NCBI GenBank assembly: GCA_900540365.1
Contig: UQFN01000001.1
Location: 62,001 to 126,000, forward strand
Direction of reading: 5' to 3'
Origin: an uncultured Mollicutes bacterium
GTDB taxonomy: Bacteria > Bacillota_I > Bacilli_A > RFN20 > CAG-826
Length of the DNA: 64,000 bases
Under the pieces are notes generated by a model, which ran no database searches, was not told the DNA's origin, and saw only the letters and a list, made by a program, of their open reading frames with translations. The position numbers were made by a program, and so were the translations under genes. Position 1 is the stretch's first letter, and each line of letters opens with the position of its first letter. This document shows positions 18,005 through 26,728 of the stretch, in pieces.

Positions 18005-18032
18005 TTGATAAATGAAAATTATTTTTTATTAT
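18005..18032 (+). promoter_or_regulatory. Putative promoter of the ClC gene
   Basis: TTGATA (18005-18010), 16 nt, TATTAT (18027-18032). Transcription would begin about 10 nt before the ATG at 18049, and no Shine-Dalgarno sequence is present, so the message would be nearly leaderless. Confidence 0.4.
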
Positions 18033-18048
18033 ATGTTTATATTCTTTT

Positions 18049-19338
18049 ATGAAAAAACTGTTTTTGACTTCTTTAAAAAATATTTCCTTCTATTTAGGAC
18101 AAAGTGTCTTTATAGGTTTAATTGTTGGTGCGTATCAATTAGGAATTACATTTTTTAAAGATAGTTCAAATTTTTTATATAATTCAAGAAGTATAATTAT
18201 CATCATTTTAACAATATTGTTAGTAATAGTTTTAGCTATACTAAATGATTTAATTTTAAGATTTAATCCTCGTATTAATGGTAGTGCAATACCTTATATT
18301 GAACTAGCAATTAGAGAAAATAAAAAAATTGATTATAAAAAAGGAGTTGTAACTATTATTTTAAATTCATTTATTTCTACTTTAGCTGGATTTACCTTAG
18401 GAAGTGAAGGACCTAGTATTTGTTTAGGTGCAATGAGTGGCAGCTTATTTAGTGATCTATTTAAAAGAGATAAAGATGTAAATGAAGATTTATATATTGC
18501 TAGTGGAGCAGGCTTTGCTTGTGCGTTTTTATCTCCTTTAAGTGGCATTTGTTATATATATGAGGAGTTTATTCATAAGGTAAATATTAAGAATTTAATA
18601 AAGGCAATTTTTGTTACATTTATTAGCGTACTAATTACTTATTTAATTAATAAACATCATCTTTTATCAATATCTAATTTAAATATTTTACCTTTAAATG
18701 TAGGTTACGTTTATATTTTCTTATTTATTTCTAATTTGATAATTGGTTATTTATTTATAAAATTAATCATTTTAATAAGAAAGTTTTTTAATAAGTTTAA
18801 AAATAATAAATTTATAAAATATCGTTCATATTTTTTCTTTGCCATAATCTTAGTTTTAAATTATTTGTGTTTAGAATATATGGGAAGTGGCTTAAATATT
18901 ATAAGTAATGTTTCGACCTATACTTCTATTATTTTAGTAATATTAATTTTAGTTTTTAGATTTATTATTACTATATTTAGTGGTAATGCAAAAGTTACTG
19001 GTGGATTAGTTGTTCCAATTATGTGCTTAGGAAGTTTAAGTGGTCAATTAATATGTTTAATTGGATCAAAGTATTTTAATTTAGATTCTTCTTATTTTAC
19101 TTTTATAATTTTAGTTTCTTCTTGCATGTTATTTGGAATAATTACTAAAGTTCCTTTAACAGCATCTAGCTTAGTAATTTCTACGATCTTTTCTTGCACA
19201 TTTAATTTTATTTATGTTTTAAAAGTTCTACCTATCGTTTTAATTTTATTTATTAGTGCAAGTTTATTTGCTAGAAAAGTTTTAAAATTAGATTGCATTT
19301 ATGAAGAAATGATTCTTGCTGATAATTTAGAAAAATAG
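18049..19338 (+). CDS. ClC-family chloride channel/transporter
   Basis: 429 residues with about ten hydrophobic helices. The ClC fingerprints are present in order: NGSAIPYIEL (GSGIP position, Gly to Ala), GSEGPSICLGAMSG holding the gating glutamate, and TGGLVVPIMCLGSLSG. It would move chloride, or exchange chloride and protons, across the membrane. There is no cytosolic CBS domain, so it is the short bacterial form. It is transcribed divergently from metG and convergently to rpmE. Its TAG stop falls inside a copy of the dispersed 22-nt motif. Confidence 0.9.
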   Translation: MKKLFLTSLKNISFYLGQSVFIGLIVGAYQLGITFFKDSSNFLYNSRSIIIIILTILLVIVLAILNDLILRFNPRINGSAIPYIELAIRENKKIDYKKGVVTIILNSFISTLAGFTLGSEGPSICLGAMSGSLFSDLFKRDKDVNEDLYIASGAGFACAFLSPLSGICYIYEEFIHKVNIKNLIKAIFVTFISVLITYLINKHHLLSISNLNILPLNVGYVYIFLFISNLIIGYLFIKLIILIRKFFNKFKNNKFIKYRSYFFFAIILVLNYLCLEYMGSGLNIISNVSTYTSIILVILILVFRFIITIFSGNAKVTGGLVVPIMCLGSLSGQLICLIGSKYFNLDSSYFTFIILVSSCMLFGIITKVPLTASSLVISTIFSCTFNFIYVLKVLPIVLILFISASLFARKVLKLDCIYEEMILADNLEK

Positions 19339-19358
19339 TTGAGTTTTAAAAGGTTTTT
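19332..19358 (+). repeat. Dispersed 3'-end motif, copy at ClC stop
   Basis: Begins AAAATAGTTGAGTTTT, then AAAAGGTTTTT. It overlaps the ClC stop codon. The first 16 bases are identical to the copy at 54555 and differ by one base from those at 50156 and 58622. Confidence 0.6.
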
Positions 19359-19382
19359 CTTTAAAGTAATCAATTTTTAGCG

Positions 19383-19412
19383 AAAAAAAATCACCATTTC
19401 TGGTGATTATTT
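19383..19412. terminator. Bidirectional intrinsic terminator between ClC and rpmE
   Basis: An 8-bp stem AATCACCA/TGGTGATT with a TTTC loop at 19389-19408. An A-run lies on the left (T-run for the leftward rpmE transcript), and T-rich sequence lies on the right for the rightward transcript. Confidence 0.8.
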
Positions 19413-19414
19413 TA

Positions 19415-19621
19415 TTACTTTTTAAATCCGTATTTTTTGTTGAATCTATCGACTCTACCATCATTTTGTGTAAATCTTTGTTTACCTGTGTAGAATGGGT
19501 GGCAATTACTACATGTATCAACACGAATTTCATCAAGTGTTGATTCTGTTTCAAATGTTGCTCCACAAGAGATACAAGTAACTTTACATTTGTGGTACTT
19601 TGGATGTATTCCTTCTTTCAT
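19415..19621 (-). CDS. rpmE: 50S ribosomal protein bL31
   Basis: 68 residues: MKEGIHPKYHKCKVTC at the start, with the zinc cysteines K-C-K, C-ISC and C-SNC. This is the zinc-binding C+ type. HPFYTGKQRF is the family's conserved motif. It binds the 50S subunit near the central protuberance. The ribosome-binding site GGAAGGAG lies at 19628-19635, and a 7-bp hairpin TTGAATT/AATTCAA sits just upstream (19639-19658), possibly a leader structure. A strong terminator follows. Confidence 0.96.
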   Translation of the reverse strand: MKEGIHPKYHKCKVTCISCGATFETESTLDEIRVDTCSNCHPFYTGKQRFTQNDGRVDRFNKKYGFKK

Positions 19622-19713
19622 ATCTAACTCCTTCCGCCTTGAATTTCTAATAATTCAAAGAAAGCTTGCTCAATAATCATATCAAATATTTTTAATAAAT
19701 CAATATTTTAAAA

Positions 19714-20742
19714 TTATTTTATTTTACCATGTTTAAGATTATAAGTTTCTTCGTAAACTTTTTTTAATTGTTTCCCAACGTTTTCTACACTTCTTTCTTT
19801 AACTACTTCATAGCCATTTTTAGTAATTCGAGTATTATCGTGAGTTAAAATATAATCTAACTTTTTGATAAATTCCATAATACTATTAGCTTTATAACAA
19901 TTTTTTCCATCTTCTAACCAATCTTTATAAGTAGGAATATTACTTACTAAAACAGGTGTATAACTAGCTAAAGCTTCTAAAACAACTATTCCTTCAGTCT
20001 CTTCTTTAGTAGGGAACAAGAAACAAGAAGCATATTGTAAACCACCTTTTAAAATATCATTATCTATATATCCTGGCATAACAACATTTTTAGGTCTTTT
20101 TCTAATTGCTTTATTAATTTTATGAGGTAAACCAATTCGGGCAAAATCTCCAAACCATATAAACATCACGTCTGGGAAAGCTTCTGCGATTCTAAAAAAC
20201 TCTACAATTCCTTTTCTACCAAAAGGGATTCCAATACCTACTACTACCCTTTGGCCATTTTTAATATCAAAACAAGCTTTAAACAAGTCTATCTTTTCTT
20301 GATCTTTTTTATAATCGTTTAAATCAATTCCATTACTAACAGCATAAACTTTACATTTAACACATTTATATGATTCAATGACTTTTTTACTATATTCAGT
20401 TGGAGTAATAATTACATCAGCATATTTAAAACATCTTTTAATACTCATTTTTGAAAAAATTGATAATATTTGCCATCCTCTAAAACTATTTTTCATATCA
20501 GTAAAAATAGAATGACCATGAACTACAAGAGTGACATTATTTTTCTTCATTTTCTTTTCAATATTTATTGATTTAGGCCAAAGTGTATTAATATGAGCAA
20601 TATCGAAATTATCACGCATATCTAAAGTAATATCGACTCCGGCACTCTTTAATGCTTTTGTTTGTAGTATTAGTGCTCTACCAATGCCACTTTTTCTAAT
20701 TAAATTTTGACTTTGGAAAAATAAAAAAACCTTCATAAACAC
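19714..20742 (-). CDS. Glycosyltransferase family 4
   Basis: 342 residues with a GT-B fold. The N-terminal domain contains GIGRALILQTKALKSAG and an HGHS motif (VVHGHSIFTDM). The C-terminal domain begins near VVGIGIPFGRKG and has the donor-binding E-x7-E as EETEGIVVLEAL. This resembles Bacilli enzymes that add glucose to diacylglycerol or other lipid acceptors, but the sugar and acceptor cannot be told. No membrane helix is seen. The start could be the second Met at 20736 (MKVFLFF). It is a single gene, divergent from tldD. Confidence 0.85.
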   Translation of the reverse strand: MFMKVFLFFQSQNLIRKSGIGRALILQTKALKSAGVDITLDMRDNFDIAHINTLWPKSINIEKKMKKNNVTLVVHGHSIFTDMKNSFRGWQILSIFSKMSIKRCFKYADVIITPTEYSKKVIESYKCVKCKVYAVSNGIDLNDYKKDQEKIDLFKACFDIKNGQRVVVGIGIPFGRKGIVEFFRIAEAFPDVMFIWFGDFARIGLPHKINKAIRKRPKNVVMPGYIDNDILKGGLQYASCFLFPTKEETEGIVVLEALASYTPVLVSNIPTYKDWLEDGKNCYKANSIMEFIKKLDYILTHDNTRITKNGYEVVKERSVENVGKQLKKVYEETYNLKHGKIK

Positions 20743-20776
20743 TACAATTATATTTATTTTTCAAAAATAAGCAACG

Positions 20777-20785
20777 TGTTATAAT
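20777..20785 (+). promoter_or_regulatory. Extended -10 promoter of tldD-tldE
   Basis: TGT-TATAAT, an extended -10 box, about 24 nt ahead of the ATG. No good -35 hexamer is seen. AGGAGG at 20796-20801 is well spaced for the start codon. Confidence 0.6.
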
Positions 20786-20808
20786 AATAAGAATTAGGAG
20801 GATTATAG

Positions 20809-22218
20809 ATGATTAGTGATAAATTAGCTGCTGAAGTTATTAATACCGCTATCAAAACTGGTTGTGATTTTGCCGAAATTTTTAACGAAGATTCATATAC
20901 CGATAATTTAAATGTTGAAAACGGAAAAGTTCAAACAGTTTCTTCATTTAATGTTAGTGGTGTTGGTTTAAGACTTCTTAAAGGTTTCCAAAGCGTATAT
21001 GGATTTACAAATGATGTATCTAAGAAAAGTTTAATTAAACTTGCAAATGATCTTTCATTATCGTTTCATGAAGACAAAATGTTAAATGATGTTACATCGT
21101 TTAAAAAAGTTCATCATAAAAATAATTTTAAACCATGCACTTCTGTTTATGATGTTGATAAAGTTGAAATTATTGATTTATTAAAAAAATTAAATTCAAT
21201 TATTAAAAATTATGATCAAAGAATTGTTAAAGTTAATACTGGTTTTTTAATGGAAAAATCAGATATTTTAATTTTTAATTCTAAAGGTGAAAAACACGTT
21301 AAACATACCGAATATGGTCGTGTTATTTTATCTAGTGTTGCTGCTGAAGGAGATAAATTAGAAACAAGATTTGATGGACCTGGTTCACAAAGTGGCTGGG
21401 AATATTTTAAAAATACCTTAGATTTAGAGGGTTTAGCTAAAGAAAACGCAAGAAAAGTTATTTTAATGCTTGATGCTAAAGAATGCCCAAGTGGTAAATT
21501 CCCAGTAATTATTGGTAATGGCTGGGGTGGAGTTATTTTCCATGAAGCTTGTGGGCATCAACTTGAAGCTAGTTCAGTTGCCAAAAACTTATCAGTATTT
21601 TCAAATAAACTTGGCGAAAAAATTGCTAGTGATATGGTTACTGCTTATGATGATGGAACTATTCCTAATGAATGGGGTAGTAATGTAATTGATGATGAAG
21701 GTAATGAAACTAATAAAAACTTATTAATTGAAAATGGTATTTTAAAAGGCTACTTAATTGATGATTTTAATGGTAGAAGAATGAATGCTAAGGGTAATGG
21801 GGCATGTAGAAGAGAAAGTTATAAATATGAACCAACTTCTCGTATGTCAAATACTTATATTGCTGCTGGTAAATCAACTCCAGAAGAAATCATCGCTAAT
21901 ACTAAATTAGCTTTATATGCTGTTTCATTTAATGGAGGCAGCGTTAATCCTGCAACAGGTGAATTTAATTTTGGTTGTAGTGAAGCTTATATTGTTAAAG
22001 ATGGTAAAATTTGTGAACCAGTTAGAGGTGCTACTTTAATTGGAAAAGCTACCGAAATTCTTAAACATATCGATATGGTTGGAAATGATTTAGCTTTTGG
22101 TCAAGGTAATTGTGGAGCATCTAGTGGTTCAATTCCTACTAATGTTGGACAACCTACTATTAGAATTGATGAAATTATAGTCGGTGGAAGAGGAGGAAGC
22201 ATTGATGAATACAAATAA
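20809..22218 (+). CDS. tldD: TldD metalloprotease subunit
   Basis: 469 residues, normal length. The zinc motif HEACGH (the HExxxH of TldD) lies near 247-252 in GGVIFHEACGHQLEASSV. Further family blocks are RMSNTYIAAG and the C-terminal GNCGASSGSIPTNVGQPTIR. TldD pairs with TldE to form a heterodimeric protease that degrades unfolded peptides and, in other bacteria, matures RiPPs such as microcin B17 and processes CcdA. The gene overlaps tldE by 14 nt, so the two are translationally coupled. Confidence 0.95.
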   Translation: MISDKLAAEVINTAIKTGCDFAEIFNEDSYTDNLNVENGKVQTVSSFNVSGVGLRLLKGFQSVYGFTNDVSKKSLIKLANDLSLSFHEDKMLNDVTSFKKVHHKNNFKPCTSVYDVDKVEIIDLLKKLNSIIKNYDQRIVKVNTGFLMEKSDILIFNSKGEKHVKHTEYGRVILSSVAAEGDKLETRFDGPGSQSGWEYFKNTLDLEGLAKENARKVILMLDAKECPSGKFPVIIGNGWGGVIFHEACGHQLEASSVAKNLSVFSNKLGEKIASDMVTAYDDGTIPNEWGSNVIDDEGNETNKNLLIENGILKGYLIDDFNGRRMNAKGNGACRRESYKYEPTSRMSNTYIAAGKSTPEEIIANTKLALYAVSFNGGSVNPATGEFNFGCSEAYIVKDGKICEPVRGATLIGKATEILKHIDMVGNDLAFGQGNCGASSGSIPTNVGQPTIRIDEIIVGGRGGSIDEYK

Positions 22219-23521
22219 TTTTTTCAAATTATGTAAAGAAAATGGTGTTGATGTAGCTGAAGTAACAACTTCTAAATCAAAATCATTTGAATTTTCAATT
22301 TTTAAAAATGAATTAGAAAATTATAAAATTTCAACTTCTGGGAAAACTATCGCAAGAGGAATTTATAACAATAAACTTGGTTTTTGTTCCACTGAAAAAG
22401 ATGATAAAACTACTCCTAGTTATTTAGTTAAAAATATTATTAGTTCTGCTCGTTATATTGAAAAAGATGAAGAACCAATTATTTTTAGTGGTAGTGAAAA
22501 ATATCATAAAAAGAATGTTTATAATAAAGAATTAGAAAATTGGTCTAATGAAGATAAAATTAATCGTTGTTTTGAACTAGAGAAACTTTGTTACGCTAAA
22601 GATTCACGAATTACTAATGTTATTGTTTCTTATGGTGAAAGTGTTAGCGAAGTTAATTTTGCAAATACTTATGGATTAAATTTAAAAGTTAAAAGAAATC
22701 ATTATATAGTCTTTGTTGAAATCGTTATTCAAGATGGCGAAGAAGTAAAAACTTATGGTGATTATATTTTAAGCAGTGTTCCTAGCGATTTAGTTCCTGA
22801 AACATTTGCAAAAAAACTTACAGAAGGTGCAGCTAGTTTATTACATGGAGTAACTCCAGTGACTGGTACATATAAAGTAGTATTTTCTCCAGATGCTTTA
22901 GCACATTTATTAAGTGCTTTAGTTTCCCATATGTCTGCTGAAGAAGTTCAAAAACACACTTCCAAATTTGAAGGCAAACTTAATGAAAAAGTTGTTTCAA
23001 ATAAAATTACACTTTTAGAACTTCCTTTAAGTAAAAATATCTTCTTCTCTTACTTTGATGATGAAGGTGTTGCTACTACAAATAAAGCTTTAATTGAAAA
23101 AGGTGTTTTACAAACATACTTATATAATTTAGAAACAGCTAAAAAAGACAATGTTGCTTCTACAGGTAATGCTACAAGAGTTGGTGGAAAGATGGATATT
23201 GATACTGTTAACTTAGTCTTAAAACCAGGAAAATTAACTGAAGAAGAATTATTTGCTAAAGTAAATAATGGAATTTATGTTACAGATCTTACAGGAATTC
23301 ATGCTGGATTAAATGCAAAAAGCGGAGACTTCTCTTTACAAGCTGAAGGTTTCTTAATCGAAGATGGTAAAAAGTCTAAACCATTAGGATTATTTACTGT
23401 TGGTGGAAATTTATTTGATTTATTCAATAATGTATTAGCAGTTGGTAATAATTCAAAACAATTAATTTACTCCATTACATTACCTTCGATGGCTGTTAAA
23501 AACGTTAAAATTTCAGGCTAA
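22205..23521 (+). CDS. tldE: TldE/PmbA protease subunit
   Basis: 438 residues from the ATG at 22205 (MNTNNFFKLC). A longer frame starts at GTG 22184, but AGGAGG sits 8 nt ahead of 22205 and decides the start. TldE has the same fold as TldD but no HExxxH, as expected. Conserved blocks are VVFSPDALAHLLSAL, TGNATRVGG and GLNAKSGDFSLQAEGF, the last typical of the PmbA C-terminus. It forms the TldD-TldE complex. A terminator hairpin and a dispersed-motif copy lie directly after the gene. Confidence 0.94.
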   Translation: MNTNNFFKLCKENGVDVAEVTTSKSKSFEFSIFKNELENYKISTSGKTIARGIYNNKLGFCSTEKDDKTTPSYLVKNIISSARYIEKDEEPIIFSGSEKYHKKNVYNKELENWSNEDKINRCFELEKLCYAKDSRITNVIVSYGESVSEVNFANTYGLNLKVKRNHYIVFVEIVIQDGEEVKTYGDYILSSVPSDLVPETFAKKLTEGAASLLHGVTPVTGTYKVVFSPDALAHLLSALVSHMSAEEVQKHTSKFEGKLNEKVVSNKITLLELPLSKNIFFSYFDDEGVATTNKALIEKGVLQTYLYNLETAKKDNVASTGNATRVGGKMDIDTVNLVLKPGKLTEEELFAKVNNGIYVTDLTGIHAGLNAKSGDFSLQAEGFLIEDGKKSKPLGLFTVGGNLFDLFNNVLAVGNNSKQLIYSITLPSMAVKNVKISG

Positions 23522-23530
23522 TTTTAAAAA

Positions 23531-23556
23531 AGACCTTACTTTTGCAAGGTTTTTTG
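23531..23556 (+). terminator. Terminator after tldE
   Basis: A-run, ACCTT...AAGGT stem with loop ACTTTTGC, then six T. The stem is short but extended by A-T pairs. It lies within 15 nt of the tldE stop. Confidence 0.6.
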
Positions 23557-23581
23557 AAAAATTACTTAGTTTTAAAAAAAG

Positions 23582-23608
23582 AAAGGTGGGTATCAAACCC
23601 ACCTTTTT
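23582..23608. terminator. Bidirectional terminator between tldE and degV
   Basis: A perfect 10-bp stem AAAGGTGGGT/ACCCACCTTT with a 5-nt loop, flanked by T-rich sequence on the right and A-rich sequence on the left, so it can stop transcripts from both sides. It touches the degV stop codon. Confidence 0.85.
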
Positions 23609-24461
23609 ATTTCTTTAAAATATAAAGTATACCGATTGTTTTAGGTCCACAATGGGAAGAAATTGTACAACCTGCTTCAGTAATAAATAAGTTTTCTTTA
23701 TCTAAATAAGGAGAAATTTTTTCATAAATTTGTTTTTCGATTCCATCCATTCTTCCACTATGAGTAATAAAAACGCAAGATTTATCTATGTTATCTAAAT
23801 CATGCATAAATTCATCAATTTGCACTTCAACTGCGTTTTCGTATTTTCCTCTTGGTTTTTTATAAACAACTAATTTATTATTAATAACTTTAGCAACAGG
23901 ATGAATTTTTAAAGCATGAGCAGCAATCATTGCCATTCCACTACATCTTCCACCTTTATATAAATAATCTAAGCGATCAATACAAAATTTTGCGCTTACT
24001 AAAGGTACAGCTTTTTCACATATTTCTTTAATTTCTTCTAATGACTTACCTTCTTTGGCTAATCTAGCAGCTTTAATTACTATTAAACCTGTTCCGGTTG
24101 AAAGATTTTGTCCATCTAAAACAACAATTTTACTATCAGGAAATTGTTCACGTGCAATACATGCGTTGTTATATGTTGAAGAAAGTCCACTACCAATTCC
24201 TACATAAAATATTTCGTTTCCTTTTGCTAATTCCTCTTCAAATACTTTAATAAATTCAACAACATTAACAGCACCAGTTTTTGGAAGAACATTTAATTTT
24301 GTAGCTAAATCATAAAGTTGCTCACTATTAATATTTACTCCATCTAAATACTCAGTATCATCTCCAGGAAACGAAACGTGTAAAGGAATAACCCTAATGT
24401 TGTACTTTTCAATTAACTCCTTTGACAAATCACAAGTAGAATCAGTAATAATTCTTATCAT
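23607..24461 (-). CDS. DegV family fatty-acid-binding protein
   Basis: 284 residues. The N-terminus ITDSTCDLSKELIEKYNI with VIPLHVSF, then GIGSGLSSTYNNA and the RLDYLYKGGRCSG block, are DegV hallmarks. DegV proteins bind fatty acids (FakB type) and hand them to the kinase FakA for acyl-phosphate synthesis in phospholipid assembly. FakA is not in this window, so FakB function is inferred. It lies 12 nt downstream of mscL and is probably the last gene of the M50-like/mscL operon. Confidence 0.92.
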   Translation of the reverse strand: MIRIITDSTCDLSKELIEKYNIRVIPLHVSFPGDDTEYLDGVNINSEQLYDLATKLNVLPKTGAVNVVEFIKVFEEELAKGNEIFYVGIGSGLSSTYNNACIAREQFPDSKIVVLDGQNLSTGTGLIVIKAARLAKEGKSLEEIKEICEKAVPLVSAKFCIDRLDYLYKGGRCSGMAMIAAHALKIHPVAKVINNKLVVYKKPRGKYENAVEVQIDEFMHDLDNIDKSCVFITHSGRMDGIEKQIYEKISPYLDKENLFITEAGCTISSHCGPKTIGILYILKK

Positions 24462-24473
24462 AGTCTTCTCCTC

Positions 24474-25037
24474 TTATTTATCATCTTCTTTTTTATTTAA
24501 AATCAATAATTGATCTCTAATTTCTGATAAAAGTTCAACTTCAGTAGGCTTTTTTTCTTCAACAATAGGTTTTGGCCTTTCCTCTGGATGTTGTAAATAG
24601 TACTTTTCTAATCTGTCTTTTTCTAGTTTTTCAGCACGTGATTTAATTCCACGTGATATTTTTAGAATTGTAAATAAAATAACTGCAACAATAATAAAAT
24701 ACAAGATAGCATTTATTAAATTTCCTAAATCAAAATAAATAGCATAATCCTTGTTATATGTTCCATTAAAACAATGTCCAATATTAACAGCATCACTAAC
24801 ATCCCATACACTAGGATTCCACCAATTCATAACCCAACCGATACCATCAGTTGATACTCCTAGTGAAGAAAACACTAAGCTAATAATTGGATTAAACATT
24901 CCACTGACAATAGAATTTACAATTGCTGTAAATGCACTTGCAATAATTACACCAACAGCAAGTTCTAGTGCATTACCCTTAGAAATAAATGCTTTAAATT
25001 CTTTAAATAATTGAGATTTTTTCAGTTTCTTTTTCAT
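24474..25037 (-). CDS. mscL: Large-conductance mechanosensitive channel
   Basis: 187 residues. The first helix region FKAFISKGNALELAVGVIIASAFTAIV is the MscL signature. A second membrane helix is at INAILYFIIVAVILFTILKI, and the C-terminal bundle has the typical PTEVELLSEIRDQLL. The periplasmic loop between the helices is longer than in E. coli (136 residues in total there) and Trp-rich (WVMNWWNPSVW). It forms a homopentameric emergency valve opened by membrane tension. Its ATG overlaps the stop of the M50-like gene (ATGA). Confidence 0.94.
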   Translation of the reverse strand: MKKKLKKSQLFKEFKAFISKGNALELAVGVIIASAFTAIVNSIVSGMFNPIISLVFSSLGVSTDGIGWVMNWWNPSVWDVSDAVNIGHCFNGTYNKDYAIYFDLGNLINAILYFIIVAVILFTILKISRGIKSRAEKLEKDRLEKYYLQHPEERPKPIVEEKKPTEVELLSEIRDQLLILNKKEDDK

Positions 25038-26158
25038 ACATTTTCTTCTTTTGCTTTGACTTTATTAATTGCTAAGTCTAAAAGTTTCTTTTCTTTATCT
25101 TTAACTCCTGGAAGAGCCTTTTTTAGTGCTTTAATTGATTTTTCAAGAGCAAATTCAACTTCACTATCACTTTTTTCAACTAAACCAGCATAAAGTAAAT
25201 ATACTTTAATTGTATCGATTCTATTACAAGAACTGATCCATCTTCTTTCTTCATCATTAAATTCATTTAAATAAAATGTTTTACCTTCTTCAACATCTTT
25301 ATAAAGAAGTAAAATAAAACATTTAGTTAATTTAATGTCAAATAAAGTGTTTTTACTAATTTTATCTTTTTGTGACAAAATATTATCAATAATTGCTAAT
25401 GAATACTCATAATTATTATCAATAGCTTGTTCAGCGCCCATCATATTAACTTGAGCAGTAAAGTCAGTTATTTGTTCAAATTGACGTATATTATTGTTTG
25501 GTTCATTAAAAAATTCATTTCTTTGAATTCTTAATAATTCATTAAATGCATCAATGTTAATTTTTTTATTTAATAATACTAAACGATAACCATCATTCAT
25601 ATTATCTAATCTAGATGGAAAATAATCATAAATAACAATCATTGAGCCAACTATAGTAGAAATTAAAATGCCATATTTTAAAAACATTAATCCATCATTA
25701 CTTTTAGTATCAGCAATATATAAGAAAGCACAAATACATCCTAAAACTTCAATTAAAAACATAACCAGTGGTAAAAAAACAAATAACATTGGTCTTGCCT
25801 TATCATTTTTAGGAGTAATGAGTGTTTCTCCAGTTAATCCATCAAATGTTTTTGGAAATTTAAATTTAAAAAGATACTTATCCTTTTCTTTAACTTTATA
25901 AATTGCTAATCCTAAAATATTAAAAGCAAGTATTTCATATTTTCCTATTTTTGCACCAATTAAATGCCCTACTTCAACTAAAATGCTATTAATAATTAAT
26001 CCAATAATAAGTGAAAGAATTAAAAAACAAAATAAAACTCCACCACTACTAAGATAGTTTTTTTGAATGATTGGTGCTAACATTACATATCCAACTGCTA
26101 CAGCGACCGCAATCATCAACAAATAAACTATTGAACTCACTAAATCTTCTTTACTCAT
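25034..26158 (-). CDS. M50-like membrane protein lacking the zinc-site histidine
   Basis: 374 residues from the ATG at 26158, chosen because GGTAGG lies just upstream; an in-frame ATG at 26182 has none. There are two N-terminal membrane helices. Then at residues 61-65 comes VEVGH, followed by LIGAKIGKYEI, where site-2 proteases have HExGH...GAK. After two more helices comes FPSRLDNMNDGYRL, matching the second M50 metal motif. The first zinc His is replaced by Val, so it is probably a catalytically dead family member. The last 180 residues are soluble and helical. It is translationally coupled to mscL. The family assignment is mine from the motif pattern. Confidence 0.65.
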   Translation of the reverse strand: MSKEDLVSSIVYLLMIAVAVAVGYVMLAPIIQKNYLSSGGVLFCFLILSLIIGLIINSILVEVGHLIGAKIGKYEILAFNILGLAIYKVKEKDKYLFKFKFPKTFDGLTGETLITPKNDKARPMLFVFLPLVMFLIEVLGCICAFLYIADTKSNDGLMFLKYGILISTIVGSMIVIYDYFPSRLDNMNDGYRLVLLNKKINIDAFNELLRIQRNEFFNEPNNNIRQFEQITDFTAQVNMMGAEQAIDNNYEYSLAIIDNILSQKDKISKNTLFDIKLTKCFILLLYKDVEEGKTFYLNEFNDEERRWISSCNRIDTIKVYLLYAGLVEKSDSEVEFALEKSIKALKKALPGVKDKEKKLLDLAINKVKAKEENV

Positions 26159-26230
26159 AATTCCTACCTTTCCTGCCAACAAAAGTGTGCATAAAAAGTT
26201 CGTTGTTAATATATTTTATCAAAAAAACTT

Positions 26231-26728
26231 TTAAATAAGAATATATTTAAAAGAGTCCGCCATATTTTTCAATTCATCAATAAAATTAGATACCTCAAAA
26301 TTATTTTCTTTATATAAATCTAAAATTAAATTTCCAATTGATTTACTATAGAATTTTGAAATCTTTTTTGAGTTAGAAAGTTTTTTTGACTTAACTTCTA
26401 AAAGACGATATATAAAAGAATTTATATATTCTAATAAAATATTTTCAGCAAACGAATCAATAATAGCCATGCACAAAACCCTATTATTTATTAAAAAACC
26501 TTGCAAAAGTTTAACATTTTTTTCGAAATTAAGATTTTCATCAACTTCAATTCTATTGATATAAAAAATCGATAAAATTAAATCATAAATGCTTTGATAA
26601 TGATAATAAAAGGTTTGCCTTTTGATTTTTAAAATATCACATATACTCAAAACCGTTATCTTTTCGATTGGTTCTTTTTTTAATAAATCAATAAAAGTAT
26701 TTTGAATTTTAGTTTCCGTGTTTTTCAT
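26231..26728 (-). CDS. TetR/AcrR-type transcriptional regulator
   Basis: 165 residues, short for the family. The N-terminal helix-turn-helix reads TFIDLLKKEPIEKITVLSICDILKIKRQTFYYHYQSI, with the YYHY motif that ends the DNA-recognition region in TetR proteins. The C-terminal helical part would bind a ligand but shows no recognisable pocket. Its start overlaps the end of the P-type ATPase gene by 20 nt, so it is the last gene of the ABC/P-ATPase operon and a candidate autoregulator of that operon. The ligand is unknown. Confidence 0.85.
   Translation of the reverse strand: MKNTETKIQNTFIDLLKKEPIEKITVLSICDILKIKRQTFYYHYQSIYDLILSIFYINRIEVDENLNFEKNVKLLQGFLINNRVLCMAIIDSFAENILLEYINSFIYRLLEVKSKKLSNSKKISKFYSKSIGNLILDLYKENNFEVSNFIDELKNMADSFKYILI

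Noticed and set aside
17874..18048. T-box leader upstream of metG
   Set aside because: The 175-nt gap shows no conserved T-box sequence or terminator/antiterminator pair; serS likewise has only 14 nt upstream.
22184..22204. GTG start for tldE at 22184
   Set aside because: It would place AGGAGG inside the coding sequence; that site is correctly spaced for the ATG at 22205.
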